Positions 32,108 to 41,574 are shown, counted from the stretch's first letter. The stretch: 61,829 bases of DNA from Odoribacter sp. AF15-53 (GCF_003479425.1 NZ_QUHC01000014.1:1-61829); one strand, 5' to 3'. Program-made: numbers and translations. Notes: generated by a model from the letters alone, not told the origin.

Positions 32108-32488
32108 ATGGATTTTAAATATACAGTTGACATAACGGCTGATCCGGAAGAGGTTTTCACGGCATTAACCAATCCTTTCCAAATCGCTATTTGGAGTGGT
32201 TATCCTGCCGAGATGAAAGCCGAGGAAGGGTTCGTGTTCTCTTTGTGGGAGGGTGATATCTGTGGCGTGAATCTGGAGGTGAAACCGAATCGATTGCTTG
32301 TACAGGAATGGTTTTTCGGGGAGACGGATCAACGTTCTATCGTGACAATCAAACTGAAGAAAGAGGGTATGCGAACCCGAGTCGAGTTGGAGCACACTCA
32401 TATCCCGGATGAGGTCTTCGAGGAGATCGTGGAAGGGTGGAAGGAGTTTTATCTAGGCTCTATCAAGGGGATGTTGGAAATGTACTGA
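32108..32488 (+). CDS. SRPBCC/START-like domain protein
   Basis: A 126-residue single-domain protein. It begins MDFKYTVDITADPEEVFTAL, the usual entry of the START/AHSA1 fold. IWSGYPAEMKAEEGFVFSLW and LVQEWFFGE form the cavity strands, and a long C-terminal helix (about 100-126, FEEIVEGWKEFYLGSIKGML) closes it. These proteins bind hydrophobic ligands or assist folding; the ligand here is unknown. It is 69 bp after ompH but behind its terminator, and 78 bp before the transporter gene. Confidence 0.85.
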   Translation: MDFKYTVDITADPEEVFTALTNPFQIAIWSGYPAEMKAEEGFVFSLWEGDICGVNLEVKPNRLLVQEWFFGETDQRSIVTIKLKKEGMRTRVELEHTHIPDEVFEEIVEGWKEFYLGSIKGMLEMY

Positions 32489-32533
32489 TTCATAATCAGT
32501 AAAAATACGGATTATTTTTTTATCATCCGGTAT

Positions 32534-32541
32534 TAACTTTG
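32534..32541 (+). promoter_or_regulatory. -7 element TAACTTTG for the YeiH-like transporter gene
   Basis: Exact TAnnTTTG, 24 nt before the ATG at 32566. It supports the internal ATG start rather than the upstream TTG at 32539. Confidence 0.5.
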
Positions 32542-32565
32542 CCGCAGAGATTATTCACTAAATTA

Positions 32566-33831
32566 ATGAATTTCCAGATGAGCAAGTTAAAGATTTCCGA
32601 AGATTGGACCTCTACTATCGTGGGGTGGTTTATAATTCTTTTAGTAGTATTTCAGTTAAAACCGCACTGGCCCTCGTTCAGTTGGCCGGATGCCGATGCC
32701 TTGATGAATAAAGTGTTCACGTTGGATAACGTGGGGCACGCTTTGATCGTGTTCTGTTTCATGTTCCTCATGGCCTTGATTGCCGGGGTGTTGACCGGTA
32801 AAAAATTGAAAATGATTGCGGCGAGTTTTCCGGTCGTGTTCTTTCTCACGCTTTTAGCCATGGTTGTCAGTGGTAATAAGTTCCTGAAGGAGTGGGGATT
32901 TGAAACCGTGATTTTCAGTTTGTTAATAGGTCTTTTTATCAGTAATATATTTTCTATACCCAGGTGGTTGAAAGAATCGCTTTCTTCCGAGTTATTCGTG
33001 AAGATTGGTCTGGTGTTGCTCGGAACTTCCGTGCTTTTCGATGATTTGTTGAAAGCCGGGTCGTTGGGACTAATCCAGTCCTGCGTGGTTGTGTTCACGG
33101 TGTGGAATTTCTGTTTTTGGTTATGTCGTAAGATGAAGATCGACAAAGAGATGTCACTGATGCTCTCTAGTGCGGTTTCGATCTGTGGTGTGTCGGCAGC
33201 CGTGGCCACGGCAGGAGCGATCAAGGGAGATAAGACGAAACTCTCTTACGTCGTATCGTTGGTGCTGGTGGTAGCCGTTCCGATGATTCTTATCATGCCG
33301 GGGTTGGCAAAATTAATGGGATTACCGGAAGATATGGCGGGAGCCTGGATCGGGGGAACGATTGATACTACCGGGGCTGTTGCCGCAACGGGTGCGATCT
33401 ACGGGGAAGTTGCTTTACAAACGAGTACTATCGTGAAGTTTTCGCAAAACGTGTTGCTGGGAATTGCCGCATTTTTGATTAGTATTTATTGGTCTTATTC
33501 GAAAAAAGAAGTAACAGAAGAGAAGCCGACGTTAAAAGTGATTTGGTTACGTTTTCCTAAATTTGTCCTTGGATTCGTGGCCGCCTCGCTTGTATTTTCT
33601 TTCTTTGTCGGGCCGGAAATCGTGGCGGATGCAAAACCCATATTGAAGCATATCCAGGGTATGTGGTTTGCCTTAGCCTTCATGTCTATCGGGCTGGAGA
33701 CGGATTTCAAGAGTCTCATCACTTCCGAGAATCGTCGCTCCACTTATGCGTTCTTGGGTGCGCAGGCGTTTAACGTGGTGTTTACTTTGCTGGTAGCTTG
33801 GGTTCTTTTCGGGTTGATAGCCCCGAAATGA
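32566..33831 (+). CDS. YeiH/UPF0324 family putative sulfate exporter
   Basis: Integral membrane protein of about 421 residues with roughly 11 helices. The family hallmarks are present: VKIGLVLLGTSVLFDDLLKAG, ICGVSAAVATAGAIKGD and GAWIGGTIDTTGAVAATGAI (each given in part), with a C-terminal MSIGLETDFKSL. The frame opens with TTG at 32539, but the ATG at 32566, or the one at 32578 (MSKLKIS), fits the promoter position better. Sulfate or sulfur-compound export is suggested by family annotation only. It stands alone, followed by a repeat region. Confidence 0.88.
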   Translation: MNFQMSKLKISEDWTSTIVGWFIILLVVFQLKPHWPSFSWPDADALMNKVFTLDNVGHALIVFCFMFLMALIAGVLTGKKLKMIAASFPVVFFLTLLAMVVSGNKFLKEWGFETVIFSLLIGLFISNIFSIPRWLKESLSSELFVKIGLVLLGTSVLFDDLLKAGSLGLIQSCVVVFTVWNFCFWLCRKMKIDKEMSLMLSSAVSICGVSAAVATAGAIKGDKTKLSYVVSLVLVVAVPMILIMPGLAKLMGLPEDMAGAWIGGTIDTTGAVAATGAIYGEVALQTSTIVKFSQNVLLGIAAFLISIYWSYSKKEVTEEKPTLKVIWLRFPKFVLGFVAASLVFSFFVGPEIVADAKPILKHIQGMWFALAFMSIGLETDFKSLITSENRRSTYAFLGAQAFNVVFTLLVAWVLFGLIAPK

Positions 33832-33925
33832 TTCTAGATTTTAGATTTCCACCGCATGAGGCCGGAGGAATTTTATAGTTGCTGAATAATAAATCATTCT
33901 AAATTCTGAATTCTAAATTATAAAT
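33832..33925. repeat. TTTAGATTTT-type decamer repeat
   Basis: Interrupted TAGATTTTAGATTT units follow the transporter stop, then ATTCTAAATTCTGAATTCT units follow in the opposite sense. A family also present near 35.38, 40.53, 48.52 and 51.30 kb. Confidence 0.55.
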
Positions 33926-33973
33926 TCTAATTTTGTCAGAGATTTTGAAATTAAACAATAAAACCGATAGGAT

Positions 33974-34630
33974 ATGAAATTTTTTCTTGATACGGCAAAT
34001 CTTGAACAGATTCGGGAGGCAAATGACCTCGGAGTGTTGGATGGAGTAACGACAAACCCTTCTTTAATGGCAAAAGAGGGCATTAAAGGAGATGAGAATT
34101 GTAAGAAACATTACGTTGAGATTTGTAATATTGTTGACGGTGATGTAAGTGCCGAGGTAATCGCTACGGATTACGAGGGGATGATCAAAGAAGGCGAGGA
34201 GTTAGCAGCTTTGCACCCGAATATCGTGGTGAAAATTCCTTGTATTGCTGATGGTATCAAGGCAATCAAGTATTTCACGAACAAGGGAATCCGCACGAAC
34301 TGTACGTTGGTGTTCTCCCCGGGGCAAGCTCTGTTGGCTGCTAAGGCCGGTGCTACTTACGTATCCCCGTTCGTTGGACGTTTGGATGATATCTGTAGTG
34401 ACGGTATCGAGTTAGTAGAGAAAATCGTGGATATGTATGCGTATTATGGTTTCAACACGCAGGTATTAGCTGCTTCAATTCGCCACACGCAACATATTAT
34501 CCAATGTCTTGAGGCTGGTGCGGACGTGGCAACTTGTCCGTTGAGTGCGATCAAAGGTTTGTTGAAACACCCGTTAACAGATTCTGGTCTGGCAACATTC
34601 TTGGCTGATCACAAGAAAGTAAACTCGTAA
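33974..34630 (+). CDS. tal: Transaldolase, short (TalC/FSA-like) form
   Basis: A 218-residue (beta/alpha)8 enzyme. It starts [20 protein letters not shown] and continues with [14 protein letters not shown], both diagnostic. The Schiff-base lysine is in [16 protein letters not shown], and [20 protein letters not shown] and [11 protein letters not shown] complete the active site. The short form covers both transaldolase and fructose-6-phosphate aldolase activities; transaldolase is the commoner case in Bacteroidota lacking the long enzyme. It lies 10 bp upstream of a Sua5-type gene in one operon. Confidence 0.94.
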   Translation: MKFFLDTANLEQIREANDLGVLDGVTTNPSLMAKEGIKGDENCKKHYVEICNIVDGDVSAEVIATDYEGMIKEGEELAALHPNIVVKIPCIADGIKAIKYFTNKGIRTNCTLVFSPGQALLAAKAGATYVSPFVGRLDDICSDGIELVEKIVDMYAYYGFNTQVLAASIRHTQHIIQCLEAGADVATCPLSAIKGLLKHPLTDSGLATFLADHKKVNS

Positions 34631-34640
34631 ATTCACGACT

Positions 34641-35246
34641 ATGCTTGTACGTTTATTCGAGGATAACCCTAATGATCGGGAAATTCGAAAGATCGTTGAG
34701 CTCTTGCGTAATGGTGGCGTGATTATTTACCCGACCGACACGATTTACGCGATCGGGTGTGATATTAATAGCGTGAAGGCTGTTCAACGTGTGTCGGCTA
34801 TCCGGGGCGTGAAAGCTGAAAAAGCGAATTTCTCGATGATCTGTAAGGATTTGGGGAATATAGCTGCTTACGCCAAGGTGAGTAACGAGGAATTCCGGTT
34901 AATGAAGCAATGTTTGCCGGGTCCCTTTACTTTCGTGCTACCGGCTACCACGAAGTTGCCCAATGTATTGATGAATAGACGTAAGACAATAGGAATCCGT
35001 ATCCCGAAGAACTTTATCGTGCAAGCGATTGTTGACGAATTAGGTGGCCCTTTATTGACGACTTCCGTGAAATCTGATGAGGGAGAGGTGGAGTATATCA
35101 CTGATCCGGAGTTGATTCACGAGAAATACGGTCGCTTGGTTGACCTGGTGATTGACGGAGGTTATGGAAATAACATTCCTTCTACCGTGGTGGATTGTAC
35201 TGGCGACGAGATCGTGGTTACCAGGCAGGGGTTGGGAGTGTTCTAG
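34641..35246 (+). CDS. Sua5/YciO/YrdC family protein (threonylcarbamoyl-AMP synthase-like)
   Basis: A 201-residue protein. The YrdC domain is complete: GGVIIYPTDTIYAIGCD, KANFSMICKDLGNIAAY, LPGPFTFVLPAT, TIGIRIPKN and ITDPELIHEKYGRLVDLVIDGG, with the closing PSTVVDCTGDEIVVTRQGLG. This enzyme uses threonine, bicarbonate and ATP to make threonylcarbamoyl-AMP for tRNA t6A37. The short single-domain form could also be the YciO subgroup, so the activity is likely but not certain. Cytoplasmic. Co-transcribed with the transaldolase gene. Confidence 0.9.
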   Translation: MLVRLFEDNPNDREIRKIVELLRNGGVIIYPTDTIYAIGCDINSVKAVQRVSAIRGVKAEKANFSMICKDLGNIAAYAKVSNEEFRLMKQCLPGPFTFVLPATTKLPNVLMNRRKTIGIRIPKNFIVQAIVDELGGPLLTTSVKSDEGEVEYITDPELIHEKYGRLVDLVIDGGYGNNIPSTVVDCTGDEIVVTRQGLGVF

Positions 35247-35455
35247 CCCGCGCCGCAGGCTAGAAAGATAAAAGTTAAAAGATAAAAGATAAAAATTCTC
35301 TCCCGCTTCGGGCTTACTTGCTTGAAGCGGGAGAATTCTAAAATCTAAAATTGAAAGGGGTTTGCCCTTGTGCGGGCGGAATCTAAAATCTAAAATTTAA
35401 AATCTAAAATTGAATGGCGAGGTATCCCGGAATCGTAACTCCGGAAATACCTCTC
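35243..35455. repeat. Composite intergenic region with hairpins and decamer repeats between convergent genes
   Basis: TCTAGCC/GGCTAGA overlaps the upstream stop. Next come AAAAGATAAAAG units, the hairpin CTCCCGCTTC with GAAGCGGGAG (about 35298-35335), then AATCTAAAATCTAAAAT units. A final hairpin GAGGTAT...ATACCTC is followed by TCTTT near 35420-35457. The last is the best candidate terminator for the plus-strand operon. No gene is present. Confidence 0.55.
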
Positions 35456-35480
35456 TTTGGGTGAGATCCAAATTATAAGT

Positions 35481-36929
35481 TTATTTTTTCCAGAAAGTCT
35501 TGCTGAATAACACGAGTACTGTAAAGATTTCCAAACGACCTACCATCATTAGAATAGATAAGAAGATTTTGGCAAAATCGTGTAAATTGGCAAAATTGTT
35601 CATGGGGCCTATTTCACCAAATCCCGGTCCCACGTTGCTCATGCTGGTGATAACCGCACTACAGGCCGTGGAAATGTCCTGTGTGAACAAGGACATGATC
35701 AAGCTTGAGATGGCAAATATGAACATGTATAAAATGAAGAAACCCATGACTCCGGTCATGATGTTCGGGTGAACGCTTTTCCCGTTGTATTTGACGTTGA
35801 TGATTCCGTTGGGGTGGATGATTCGTTTCATCTCGATAAACGAATTTTTGAATAGTAAGTTAAGCCGGATACATTTTAATCCCCCGGAGGTTGAACCGGC
35901 TGATGCGCCTATAAATAATAGGGCAAAGATGATGGCTCCCGTGAGTGCCGGCCATAGTAGGTAATCGGCGGTGGCGTATCCGGTTGTCGTCAGGATCGTG
36001 ACGACTTGGAACAAGGATTCACGGATGCTTAATTCGAGATTGGCATAACCATTCAGGAATAAAACGACCGCGATTATCGCACTGGCCCCAAGCGTGATAT
36101 AAAGGTATAACTTGAATTCTTCATCGTGGAATAATTTGCGGAATTTACCGTGTATCATCACGTAGAGTAACCCGAAGTTTGTCCCGGCTATGAACATGAA
36201 TACGATAAATACATATTGGATATAAGCTGAATCCCAATAGGCAACACTGGCCTGTTTGGTAGAGTATCCCCCTGTTGCCATCGTCGTGAATGCATGGCAG
36301 ATGGCATCGAACAGGTCCATGTCTCCTAGAAGAAGAAATATCATCTGAGCTGCTGTTAGCGAAATGTAGAGGTACCACATGCGCCGGGCTGTGGACCTGA
36401 ATGTGGCCGTGAATTTGTCATGAGTCGGACCGGGAACTTCTGCAACGAACAGGTCACGTCCCTCTATTCCTAATCCCGGTATGATGGCCAAAAGTAGCAC
36501 GATAATACCCATACCTCCCATCCATTGCGTTAGGGAACGCCAGAACAGGGTGGCGTGCGGTAAGGCTTCAACATTACTTAAAATGGAAGAACCTGTTGTC
36601 GTAAACCCGGACATGGTCTCGAAGATTGCGTCAACGATCGAAGGGATCGTTCCGCCGAACAAGTAGGGCAGGCAGCCGAAGATTGTGAATATGACCCAGG
36701 TGCAGGTTACGATGAAATAACCGTCCTTCTTGGCAAGTACTCGGTCTTTTACCTTCACGCTAAAGGCCATAAGGCTTCCCACGGTCAACGTGATAATGGA
36801 TGAATAGACGAAAGCCATGACATCGCTTTCTCCGTATATTAAAGCTACGATAATACACAGGATCAGGAAAGCGCTTTCGACAAACAGTAGTTTTCCTATA
36901 ATATTGGTAATGAACCTGAAGTTAATCAT
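35481..36929 (-). CDS. trkH: Trk/Ktr-type potassium uptake membrane subunit
   Basis: A 482-residue translocating subunit with about ten helices and four pore loops. The selectivity-filter regions read ETMSGFTTTGSSIL, ATGGYSTKQASVAYW, TTTGYATADY and SNVGPGFGEIGP, each with the expected Gly. The SAGSTSGGLKCIRLNLLFKN segment is typical for TrkH. It overlaps the trkA gene by four bases, so both are made from one mRNA. It imports potassium with H+ or Na+ coupling under control of TrkA. Confidence 0.95.
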   Translation of the reverse strand: MINFRFITNIIGKLLFVESAFLILCIIVALIYGESDVMAFVYSSIITLTVGSLMAFSVKVKDRVLAKKDGYFIVTCTWVIFTIFGCLPYLFGGTIPSIVDAIFETMSGFTTTGSSILSNVEALPHATLFWRSLTQWMGGMGIIVLLLAIIPGLGIEGRDLFVAEVPGPTHDKFTATFRSTARRMWYLYISLTAAQMIFLLLGDMDLFDAICHAFTTMATGGYSTKQASVAYWDSAYIQYVFIVFMFIAGTNFGLLYVMIHGKFRKLFHDEEFKLYLYITLGASAIIAVVLFLNGYANLELSIRESLFQVVTILTTTGYATADYLLWPALTGAIIFALLFIGASAGSTSGGLKCIRLNLLFKNSFIEMKRIIHPNGIINVKYNGKSVHPNIMTGVMGFFILYMFIFAISSLIMSLFTQDISTACSAVITSMSNVGPGFGEIGPMNNFANLHDFAKIFLSILMMVGRLEIFTVLVLFSKTFWKK

Positions 36930-38269
36930 TTCTGGAACAATTTGATTACTTTCTTCACTGCGCTGGGTAGGGCGAAAATAACGACCTTGTCTCCAGCCTC
37001 AATTTGTACGTCTCCTTTTGCGATAATGGCGTCCCCGTTACGGATAACTCCTCCTACCGTGGCGTTATCCGGGAAACTCATATCCGCTAATGTCTTGCGT
37101 GTGATTTTTGAGCCGGGTTCTGCCGTGACTTCAAATACTTCCGCTTCCGAGAACGTGAGGAATTTTAAGTGTTTGACGTCCACGTTCATGGTGTAACGAT
37201 AAATATGTGAAGCTGCAATCAATTTGGTGTTGACGAGAGTCCCGATACCGATGTTCTCGGCCAAATCGATGTAGTCGATGTTCTCAACCTCGGCAACACT
37301 TTTTTTCACGCCCAGTTTTTTTGCAAGCAGACAAGACAGGATGTTTGTTTCAGAGGAATGGGTTACACTGATAAATGCATCCGTGTTTTTTATACCTTCT
37401 TCCCGTAGTAGGGCCAAATCTCTACCGTCACCGTTGATTACCAGTGTTGATTTTAATTTATCGGCGATGAGGATACACTTTTCCCGGTCTTTTTCGATAA
37501 TCTTGACATTGTAATTTTTTTCGAGTAGGGAAGCTGTTTTGATCCCGATACGGGAACCTCCCACGATAACGACATTTTTTACCTCGTATTGTGATTTACC
37601 GCAAAGGGCGAATACATTGGGTACGTAAAAAGGTTTCGTCACGATAAATACCAGATCACCGTAACGGAAGGAGTCATTTCCTCGCGGGATAATTGTGTGT
37701 TCGGCTCTTTTGATGGCTACTACGCGGAAATGTTGGGCTCCGTACCTTTCTGCCATTTTGATCAGGGTCAGGTTTAATACCGGGGCATTTTCCCATAGTT
37801 TGATTCCAAGAAGTTGCAATCGACCATCCGAGAACTCGTGTAACTGTCGAGAACCGCTTTGTTTCAATGAAGCCACGATCTCTTCGGCTGCAAGTCGTTC
37901 CGGGTAGATCAACGAATCGATACCGATCATTTTCAGGTATTCTTTGTTTTCATCTTCCAGATACTCGCTATTGTTAACTCTGGCAATCGTTTGTTTGGCT
38001 CCCAGTTTTTTGGCCAAAATCGCTGAGTTTATATTTTGGTCTTCCTGGTGATTGACAGCAATAAACAAATCACACTTGTGCACTCCTGCATCTTTCAATG
38101 CACCAATTGAGGTACAAGATCCCACGATAGACATGACGTCAAGTTGACTTCCAAGCAATTCAAGTTTTTCTTCATCGCTGTCAATCAACATGATATTATG
38201 TTCTTGCTTACTAAGCATTTTCGCGAGATGTGTTCCTACTTCTCCTGCTCCCGCTATGACAATGTCCAT
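36926..38269 (-). CDS. trkA: Trk system potassium uptake regulatory subunit TrkA
   Basis: A cytoplasmic 447-residue protein made of two RCK units. Each has a Rossmann nucleotide motif: MDIVIAGAGEVGTHLAKML at the N-terminus and VVIVGGSRIGIKTASLL at about 231. Each is followed by a TrkA_C domain (LLGIKLWENAPVLNL; VFEVTAEPGSKITRKTLADM). It gates TrkH in response to NAD(H)/ATP. It is the first gene of trkA-trkH, with stop and start overlapping by four bases. The upstream 279 bp contain a palindromic repeat and no clear promoter element. Confidence 0.95.
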   Translation of the reverse strand: MDIVIAGAGEVGTHLAKMLSKQEHNIMLIDSDEEKLELLGSQLDVMSIVGSCTSIGALKDAGVHKCDLFIAVNHQEDQNINSAILAKKLGAKQTIARVNNSEYLEDENKEYLKMIGIDSLIYPERLAAEEIVASLKQSGSRQLHEFSDGRLQLLGIKLWENAPVLNLTLIKMAERYGAQHFRVVAIKRAEHTIIPRGNDSFRYGDLVFIVTKPFYVPNVFALCGKSQYEVKNVVIVGGSRIGIKTASLLEKNYNVKIIEKDREKCILIADKLKSTLVINGDGRDLALLREEGIKNTDAFISVTHSSETNILSCLLAKKLGVKKSVAEVENIDYIDLAENIGIGTLVNTKLIAASHIYRYTMNVDVKHLKFLTFSEAEVFEVTAEPGSKITRKTLADMSFPDNATVGGVIRNGDAIIAKGDVQIEAGDKVVIFALPSAVKKVIKLFQK

Positions 38270-38345
38270 TTTTGTTATGGTGTTATTTAACGAGCAAAAT
38301 AAAGCATTATAATTTGAATTCCATAGAATCCCATGAGTTTTTTTA

Positions 38346-38556
38346 GTTTATGAAGTCCATAAGGTTTGTGGACCCCCGCGGGGCGCTTTACCACGGCAGC
38401 TTGAGCTGCCGGATCTCTCAATTTAGAGTTTCTCAATCTAAAATACAAAGGATGTCTTAAGTCATGAGGGGTCTTCGAATCCTACCTATTGACAGCTCAA
38501 GTTGCCGGAAATAAAGCGCCCCGCAGGGGTCCATGAACTTTATAAACCTTATAAAC
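38346..38556. repeat. Two inverted copies of the GC-core palindromic repeat
   Basis: The left copy (38346-38412) runs GTTTATGAAGTCCATAAGG ... CCCGCGGGGCGCTTT ... CGGCAGCTTGAGCTGCCGG. The right copy (38491-38556) is its inverted relative, ending TTTATAAACCTTATAAAC. Together the roughly 66-nt arms could fold into a very long hairpin. The core is shared with 27487-27621. The right copy runs into comEC and supplies its last codons and stop. The 78 nt between the copies show no gene. Confidence 0.8.
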
Positions 38557-40498
38557 TTTTACCCTCTTTCAGTGGAATAACAATTGTTCCCAGTTCGTTT
38601 GTTTTGAAAATGGGAATCTGGTGCTTGAAACAGAATTCCTCCCAGGCTTTGGTACATCCGTGTGAATTTGAATTATCCAGGATAAGTTGGAGAAGATGGG
38701 GATGCGGGGAGATCGGGGGATAGGTGTTCTCTGTCACGATAAGGATATCGCTGTTCGGATGAGTAGGGTGTGTTTGATCAAGAATAGCAACGGTATATCT
38801 GGATGAATGAAACTGATTGTCGGCATATTTAATTTGTTCCCCGCTAAATGCGTCATGCGGGGGCAATGCTTGTAATTGATTGGCGGAAATGTAGGAAGAT
38901 AGACGGGGAAGGGTATCCGTATTTTTCAAATAGGTGTAATAGCCTTTGTAATTCAACAAGATTGTGGAGTGTTTGTAGGTGTTGCAGATGACGATTTCTT
39001 GTCCGGTTTGCCTGTAATAAGTATAACTACACGTGAAGATAACGAGTATGCCGACAGTTGTACAAAGAAGTTTTAAGATTTGTCGAGTCCTTGTGATCAG
39101 ATAAATAATGGTAAATATAATGATGGTATAAACCAGAATGATATGCGTGCTTGTCGGGTATAAGTCCGGGAGATTAATGACGATACGGGAGAATAGTTCC
39201 AAGCTAAAAATAAAGATGTGGGTGAGACCTGAAACAATGTATGCTAGGTAGATACTGATGAATCCCGGTAAAGACAGTAGGATGATACCCCCGTATAAAA
39301 GAAGCGTGGCGACCGGAACAGCGATAATGTTAATCAGGATACTATTCAGGCTGATTGAATGAAAATAATAAGCCATGATCGGGAGTGTCAGAATTTGTGC
39401 CGAGAAACTGGCACAGAAAAGAGAGTAGGTTTTTCGGAGTAATTCGGGGAGTTCTTTTTTTATTTTCATTAGCGGGTAGATAAGTATGATTCCGGTATAA
39501 GCGGCATACGACATCTGAAAACTGACCGAGTAGAGTAGTTCCGGTTTCACGAGTAACGAGAAGAATGCGGCTGCAGCAATGGCGTTTAGTGAGATCGTTT
39601 CCTGTCGAAAAGCCTGACCAATCGTTATAAAACTCAATATGGCAGCAGCCCGGCAAGCGGAAGGGGAAAAACCGGTGATACCCGTGGCGATCCATATCAA
39701 CGGGATAAGGATTAGTCTGAACTTTTTGTTTTTGAGGCGGAATAATTTTAACAGATAGGAAAGTAATATAAAGATAGCTCCCATGTGTAATCCTGAAATC
39801 GCGAGTAGATGAATCGTTCCCGTTTCTTGGAAAAGTTGTTTCATGGAGGGAGGCACATCCTGACGATTTCCTAGGCAAAGGGCGGCGAGTAAACGGTACG
39901 TGGTGCTGTCCGGTACAACCCGCTGTAACTTGGATAATAAGTAGACCTGTGCGGAATGACTGATGGAATAGAGATTGTGGGAATGTCCTGTTTTTTGTAT
40001 GGCACTTATGGGAAACCCCCGAACATTGATCCCTTGATTGTGCAAGTAGTTGTTGTAATTGAAATCATGTTGGTTTTGCGAGATCACCAACGGGTACAAA
40101 CGGGCGGAACATGAAAGCGAGTCGCCAATCGAAACTTTCATGGAATCCGGGATTTGTAAGTACGTGTATATCTGGTGACCGGAAACGATGATCTTTCCGG
40201 GAGACAGTATCCGATCACATCTTCCTTCCAGTATGTAGGTGTTACCGGGAATGATCGGGGGGAGCCTTGTTTCAGTTAGATACACTCCTGTCGAAAAAAG
40301 TCCGATAAAAGTAAAGATAACGAATGAGGCCCCGGAACGTAATCTTTGAATGCTTAAAAGTAACGTGAAAGATACGATGATAGAGCAAAGAATAGCGATA
40401 GAAGGGAGATGAGCTAGATACCGACTGGCGATATTACCTGAGATTAATGGAATCACGAGGAAGAGGAAAGGATATCGATGCCAGTGGATGGGACGCAA
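38549..40498 (-). CDS. comEC: ComEC/Rec2-related membrane protein lacking the metallo-beta-lactamase domain
   Basis: A 649-residue polytopic protein. The N-terminal hydrophobic region is followed by a DUF4131/OB-like segment (about 60-160). The Competence domain (about 195-470) includes LLAALCLGNRQDVPPSMKQLFQETG, HLLAISGLHMGAIFILLSYLL and ITGFSPSACRAAAILSFI, in pieces. The C-terminal part is about 150 residues, with no HxHxDH motif, so the nuclease-like beta-lactamase domain of full ComEC is absent. This short form is common in Bacteroidota. A role in DNA uptake is a family assumption. Its final codons lie in a dispersed repeat. Confidence 0.88.
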   Translation of the reverse strand: MRPIHWHRYPFLFLVIPLISGNIASRYLAHLPSIAILCSIIVSFTLLLSIQRLRSGASFVIFTFIGLFSTGVYLTETRLPPIIPGNTYILEGRCDRILSPGKIIVSGHQIYTYLQIPDSMKVSIGDSLSCSARLYPLVISQNQHDFNYNNYLHNQGINVRGFPISAIQKTGHSHNLYSISHSAQVYLLSKLQRVVPDSTTYRLLAALCLGNRQDVPPSMKQLFQETGTIHLLAISGLHMGAIFILLSYLLKLFRLKNKKFRLILIPLIWIATGITGFSPSACRAAAILSFITIGQAFRQETISLNAIAAAAFFSLLVKPELLYSVSFQMSYAAYTGIILIYPLMKIKKELPELLRKTYSLFCASFSAQILTLPIMAYYFHSISLNSILINIIAVPVATLLLYGGIILLSLPGFISIYLAYIVSGLTHIFIFSLELFSRIVINLPDLYPTSTHIILVYTIIIFTIIYLITRTRQILKLLCTTVGILVIFTCSYTYYRQTGQEIVICNTYKHSTILLNYKGYYTYLKNTDTLPRLSSYISANQLQALPPHDAFSGEQIKYADNQFHSSRYTVAILDQTHPTHPNSDILIVTENTYPPISPHPHLLQLILDNSNSHGCTKAWEEFCFKHQIPIFKTNELGTIVIPLKEGKSL

Positions 40499-40572
40499 AT
40501 TAATTTTAGATTTTGAATTTTAAATTTTAGATTTTAGATTGAAAAATCATAAATCTAAAATTTAAAATTAAA
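40499..40572. repeat. TTTAGATTTT-type decamer repeat, self-complementary
   Basis: TTTAGATTTTAGATT units (left) face AATCTAAAATTTAAAATT units (right), able to fold on themselves. The repeat lies between def and comEC. Confidence 0.55.
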
Positions 40573-40586
40573 GGATTTCATGAGGT

Positions 40587-41141
40587 CTATTTCGGAAGAA
40601 TAACCCTGTAACTCTGTTTAAATTTCCCGGCACTGATGTTGCTCAGTTTACCTTTTAATAAACGTTTCTTCAAGGCTGACAGGTGATCGGTGAACATGAT
40701 TCCGTCTAGATGATCGTATTCGTGTTGAACAATACGAGCACGCGTTCCGGTAAATTCTTCCACGTGTTCCACCCAGTTCTCATCCCGGTATGCGATTTTG
40801 ATCCGGTCCTTTCGCATGACATCTTCATGAATGCCGGGAATGCTCAGACATCCTTCGTTAAAGGGGACATCTTCTCCCGTGCGCTCTAGGATATGTGCGT
40901 TGATAAAAGCTTTTTTGAAATCCTTGCATGCCGGGTCCAGTTCTTCGAACGGGCTGCCGTCAATCACGAAAATACGAATGTTTTTTCCGATTTGCGGGGC
41001 TGCCAGACCCACTCCGTCTGATTCGTACATGGTTTGCCACATATCATCAAGTAGCTTACTTAATCCCTCGTATTCGGGGGTAATGTCTTCGGAAACTTTC
41101 CGAAGAATCGGGTGTCCGTAAATGTAAATAGGTAAAAGCAT
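40587..41141 (-). CDS. def: Peptide deformylase
   Basis: Removes the N-formyl group from nascent proteins. It has 184 residues. Motif 1 GVGLAAPQIG, motif 2 EGCLSIPGI with the metal-binding Cys, and motif 3 QHEYDHLDGIMF with the two metal histidines and catalytic Glu are all present in the right order. It sits three bases after ruvX in the ftsB-ruvX-def operon. The C-terminal tail is basic. Confidence 0.97.
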   Translation of the reverse strand: MLLPIYIYGHPILRKVSEDITPEYEGLSKLLDDMWQTMYESDGVGLAAPQIGKNIRIFVIDGSPFEELDPACKDFKKAFINAHILERTGEDVPFNEGCLSIPGIHEDVMRKDRIKIAYRDENWVEHVEEFTGTRARIVQHEYDHLDGIMFTDHLSALKKRLLKGKLSNISAGKFKQSYRVILPK

Positions 41142-41144
41142 CTT

Positions 41145-41570
41145 CTAAATATTCAAATTTCTTTGTGATTCCATATAAGACTGCAAAATAATTGTCGCGC
41201 TGATGGCGTCGATGATTTCTTTGTCCTGTCGTTGTTTCTTTTTCGCCCCCCCCTCGATCAGGGCCTTGTGGGCCAGAACCGACGTGAAGCGTTCGTCATA
41301 CATAACGACGGGAATGTTCGGGAGTTTACGCCCGAGGGCGACTAGGAACGGCTTGATATAGGTCATGCTTTCCGAATCCGAGTTATCCATTTGCTTGGGA
41401 TGGCCCACGACAATGATATCTACCTTTTCTTTCGAGCAATAGTCCTGCAGAAATTGTAATACTTCGTGAGATCTGACAGTGGTTAGACTGTTTGCGATAA
41501 TCCGGCATGGATCAGTGACGGCAATACCCACTCTTTTCTTTCCGTAATCAATAGCAATAATTCTTCCCAA
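41145..41570 (-). CDS. ruvX: Holliday junction resolvase RuvX/YqgF
   Basis: RNase H-fold nuclease of 141 residues. The first acidic strand is IAIDYGKKRVGIAVTDP, the middle motif IIVVGHPKQMDNSDSES, and the closing region is VMYDERFTSVLAHKAL with the catalytic Glu and DKEIIDAISATIILQSYM with Asp. YqgF also acts in pre-16S rRNA 5' end maturation in other bacteria, so either role is possible. It sits between ftsB (4 bp) and def (3 bp). Confidence 0.94.
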   Translation of the reverse strand: MGRIIAIDYGKKRVGIAVTDPCRIIANSLTTVRSHEVLQFLQDYCSKEKVDIIVVGHPKQMDNSDSESMTYIKPFLVALGRKLPNIPVVMYDERFTSVLAHKALIEGGAKKKQRQDKEIIDAISATIILQSYMESQRNLNI

Positions 41571-41574
41571 TAGA

